Assembly: GCA_934457235.1 (NCBI GenBank)
Contig: CAKSHT010000099.1
Coordinates: forward strand, 1 to 8,120
From: an uncultured Oscillospiraceae bacterium
GTDB taxonomy: Bacteria > Bacillota > Clostridia > Oscillospirales > Ruminococcaceae
Direction of reading: 5' to 3'
Length of the DNA: 8,120 bases
Shown here piece after piece: positions 6,229 to 8,120 of this stretch. The notes under the pieces are model-generated. The model was not told the origin of the DNA and ran no database searches. It saw only the letters and a list, made by a program, of their open reading frames with translations. A program made the position numbers and the translations under genes. The stretch's first letter is position 1; the number at the start of each line of letters is the position of its first letter.

Positions 6229-6372
6229 TTAATTGAAAATGCTGCCGTCGATAACTGTAGTATTGTCATCATCAATGGGGAGCTTGGTAGTGGAGTTTGA
6301 GCTTGTCGTAATGATATCCTCAGTAGTGAACCTGGTTATCTCGACCTCAGGCTTTGTATATTCACGTTTCAT
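6229..6372 (-). CDS. Small YTKP peptide 2, putative RiPP precursor (47 aa)
   Basis: Encodes a 47-aa peptide opening MKREYTKPEVEITRF, followed by TTEDIITTSS to residue 25, then a divergent part (NSTTKLPIDDDNTT) and a C-terminal DGSIFN. The first half is nearly identical to peptide 1 and the second half is not, as in leader/core precursors. The ATG follows the stop codon of the upstream large gene by 12 bases, and the ribosome site overlaps that stop. There is no signal peptide, cysteine or Gly-Gly motif. The Ser/Thr-rich start of the core region could be the target of the kinase-like enzyme (inference). Tyr5 and Pro8 keep the YxxP spacing of peptide 1. Confidence 0.82.
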   Translation of the reverse strand: MKREYTKPEVEITRFTTEDIITTSSNSTTKLPIDDDNTTVIDGSIFN

Positions 6373-6379
6373 TAAACTG

Positions 6380-6386
6380 CCTCCTT
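6380..6386 (-). promoter_or_regulatory. Shine-Dalgarno site overlapping the upstream stop codon (peptide 2)
   Basis: On the minus strand AAGGAGG starts in the TAA stop of the large protein (6387-6385) and lies 7 bases before the ATG at 6372. The arrangement mirrors that of peptide 1. Confidence 0.8.
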
Positions 6387-8120
6387 AGTCGTACATAAAT
6401 TCGGAATAGCTGAGGTCAATGTCGTCGTTCACATCGACTACAGCAGCGGAGAGGAATACGCAGCCCTCGTCAGCCTTTATGCTGTTTCCGTTGATGGTGA
6501 TGGAAGAAGAAAGACCGTAGCAGTTTATCTTGACGTGCTTGTCGCCGTTGCTTACGATTATGCTGTAGCTTTCAATATCCGCAACGTCCTCGGTCTTTAC
6601 CTGCATGAGGAAGCGCTGATTGTACTTGCCGTTGCCAAGCTCGTTCTTCTGGGAGTACATCTTGTTCACGCCGAAGCCGTTAAGTGTCGTGGTGTATGCG
6701 CTCTCGGATTCGGGGGCGCTTATCAGCTCCACGTCCTTTATCTCGTCCGCGGTGAGGTCTACATAGTCGGAGCCGTCGCCGCCGGTCCAGGGATTGCCCT
6801 TGTCGATGTTCACATTAGTGATGGTGATTCCGTTTCCGTAAATGTACAGACCCTTTTTCTGTACTTCGCTCACATTCTCTGAAATGCTTGCCTTGAATGT
6901 GGTCTTGCCCTTTACGGATTCAACGGCAGTTATCTTGTGAAGCTCGGTCGTGCCGAATCTGTACTGTACCCACGGGTCGGATACGCTGCTGTCGGTTTCG
7001 AAAGTGATGGTAACAGGATCAGACCCACTGCCGGAAAGCTTTTCAAATGCGCTTGCAGGAATGTATAAATACTTCTGCTTGTCGTTCAGCGTAACACTGC
7101 ACTTGTTATCGCCGTACTGGAAGTTCTCCGGGTCGCGGGGAGTTGCCACGAAAGAAACCTTTGTCACCTTGAGGTTCTGAACATCAAACGTTACCGTGCG
7201 GTTGCGGAGTATCTCCATTTCGTCTGCGGTGACTGTGAGTTCAGCGGTGGTCTCGCCCTTCTTTACAGGGGTCTTGGTGTAAACGTCATTGTTGCCGTAA
7301 CCGTAGCCGTAGTTATAAAGGTATATCGTGTTGTAGTCCTTATCGTCGAACGGTTCGAACTCGAAAACGAACTTGCCGTCCACAGCCGGGAGCATGCTCA
7401 CGTCGTACTGATGGCCGTATTTTGAAAGATTCTTCAGCGTGTAGGGAACGGAGGTGTCAATGCTCTCGTCAACTTCGCCTGCATAGTCGATGGAATCCAT
7501 ATTCATATAGCTGAGAACCATCTTGGAGCCCGGCTCTGCCTTGATTACGCTCACTTCTACATTACTGCCGACATTCGTTGAAGCAATAGGTCCGGTATAC
7601 GAACCGGATTTGCTGAGAATTCCGGACGCAATGTCGCGTTCACCATTGATCTGGTCGTATACCACAAAGGACATGTCGCCGGTTATATCGACCGTAAATG
7701 AGATATCGGTAACAAATTTCCCCTCAAAGTCGCCTACATACCAATTGAGCAGTCCCTCGTAAAAGTCCGGGGAAGCATTATCGTAATTTCTGGCATAGAA
7801 AACCTTTACATCCTTGCCTTTTGTATCAGTTTCTGTGATCCACTCGTCATAGGGGTGCTTGTCCGAAAGGCTGTCTACCTTTATATGAGAGTAGTATATC
7901 TGGTCGCTGCCCTCGCCGATAACGACCTTGAGATTTGCGTCCGCGAACAGACTGTTGTCAAACTTGTCCCTAAGGTCTCCCATTATTACGGAATCAGCAT
8001 TGTCGGTAAAGGAAAGCTCCTTGATGAGCTTGTCCTCCCAGGCTCCGCTCCTGCTGGAAAGGTACAGCTTTACGTCCTTTACAGTTTTCCCGGTGTAGGG
8101 AACTATCTGGACGATAATTC
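6385..8120 (-). CDS. Large beta-rich protein, 5' end beyond the window
   Basis: The reading frame is open from the right edge to the stop at 6385, giving 577 visible residues. An ATG at 7983 is not a credible start: 45 more sense codons precede it (with segments such as PYTGKTVKDVKLYLSSRSG), and no ribosome site stands before it. Function is unknown. The visible part is beta-rich with many Tyr/Asp/Gly, including YNYGYGYGNND (about 6.0 on the map at 7320-7288). Two stretches look like tandem jelly-roll carbohydrate-binding modules: one ends in VTFDVQNLKVTKVSF (about 7194-7150), the other runs from YLYIPASAFEKL through DPWVQYRFG to GLYIYGNGITITNVNI (about 7071-6814). The last ~105 residues resemble the C-terminus of the 746-aa protein: YNQRFLMQV against YDTRFVMSV, then a Cys-Tyr strand and a SIKADEG...AAVV strand. 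The protein is probably secreted like its partner, but the signal peptide would be outside the window. It is followed by the coupled peptide 2 gene. Confidence 0.85.
   Translation of the reverse strand, partial: IIVQIVPYTGKTVKDVKLYLSSRSGAWEDKLIKELSFTDNADSVIMGDLRDKFDNSLFADANLKVVIGEGSDQIYYSHIKVDSLSDKHPYDEWITETDTKGKDVKVFYARNYDNASPDFYEGLLNWYVGDFEGKFVTDISFTVDITGDMSFVVYDQINGERDIASGILSKSGSYTGPIASTNVGSNVEVSVIKAEPGSKMVLSYMNMDSIDYAGEVDESIDTSVPYTLKNLSKYGHQYDVSMLPAVDGKFVFEFEPFDDKDYNTIYLYNYGYGYGNNDVYTKTPVKKGETTAELTVTADEMEILRNRTVTFDVQNLKVTKVSFVATPRDPENFQYGDNKCSVTLNDKQKYLYIPASAFEKLSGSGSDPVTITFETDSSVSDPWVQYRFGTTELHKITAVESVKGKTTFKASISENVSEVQKKGLYIYGNGITITNVNIDKGNPWTGGDGSDYVDLTADEIKDVELISAPESESAYTTTLNGFGVNKMYSQKNELGNGKYNQRFLMQVKTEDVADIESYSIIVSNGDKHVKINCYGLSSSITINGNSIKADEGCVFLSAAVVDVNDDIDLSYSEFMYD

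Noticed and set aside
5959..6372. Classical lasso peptide precursors
   Set aside because: The YxxP leader and accessory genes fit, but no cyclase or B2 protease is visible and the two cores do not share a Gly/Ser start with an acidic residue at core position 7-9. A broader RiPP-like label is safer.
1..8120. CRISPR arrays, tRNA or rRNA genes, insertion sequences
   Set aside because: No spaced direct repeats, cloverleaf, rRNA motif, transposase or flanking inverted repeats were seen.

Overview
The window looks like chromosomal DNA from a Gram-positive gut or rumen anaerobe of the Ruminococcus/Oscillospiraceae type. The evidence is fairly GC-rich coding sequence that still uses ATA for isoleucine often, strong AGGAGG ribosome sites, near-consensus sigma-A promoters, and large secreted beta-rich proteins resembling those of fibre-degrading ruminococci. 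The taxonomic call is inference; no rRNA or marker gene is present.

Left part (1-2674, minus strand): a tightly packed operon reads leftward in the order PqqD-like peptide-binding protein, S24/S26-type serine peptidase lacking a membrane anchor, ABC exporter with fused membrane and ATPase domains, and a nucleotidyltransferase-family protein cut by the left edge. Adjacent genes overlap by 8 to 20 bases. A TTGACA-N17-TATAAT promoter lies just upstream of pqqD. Divergent from it, with its own TTGACA-N17-TATACT promoter, is an HPr-kinase-like ATP-binding protein (2884-3591, plus strand). PqqD (an RRE fold), HPr-kinase-like protein, nucleotidyltransferase and ABC exporter together form the accessory set known from paeninodin-type lasso peptide (RiPP) clusters. 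The lasso cyclase and the transglutaminase-like B2 protease are not visible here.

Right part (3708-8120): two convergent units face each other. Each has a large beta-rich protein followed directly by a peptide of 47-49 residues, and in each the peptide's Shine-Dalgarno sequence overlaps the stop codon of the large gene. The plus unit is a 746-aa protein with a Sec signal peptide (3708-5948) plus a 49-aa peptide (5959-6108). The minus unit is a large protein running off the right edge (6385-8120) plus a 47-aa peptide (6229-6372). The peptides share an almost identical N-terminal half with a YTKP motif (20 of 22 residues) and have unrelated C-terminal halves, which is a leader/core pattern. The two large proteins share a C-terminal domain. 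Two GC-rich hairpins lie between the convergent units.

Working model (inference): the peptides are precursors recognised by the PqqD-like protein through the YxxP leader, possibly phosphorylated or nucleotidylated by the kinase-like and nucleotidyltransferase-like enzymes, cut by the S26 peptidase and exported by the ABC transporter. The large secreted proteins would be co-produced partners. This arrangement, a RiPP-like accessory set with peptides coupled to large secreted proteins, is the most unusual thing in the window.
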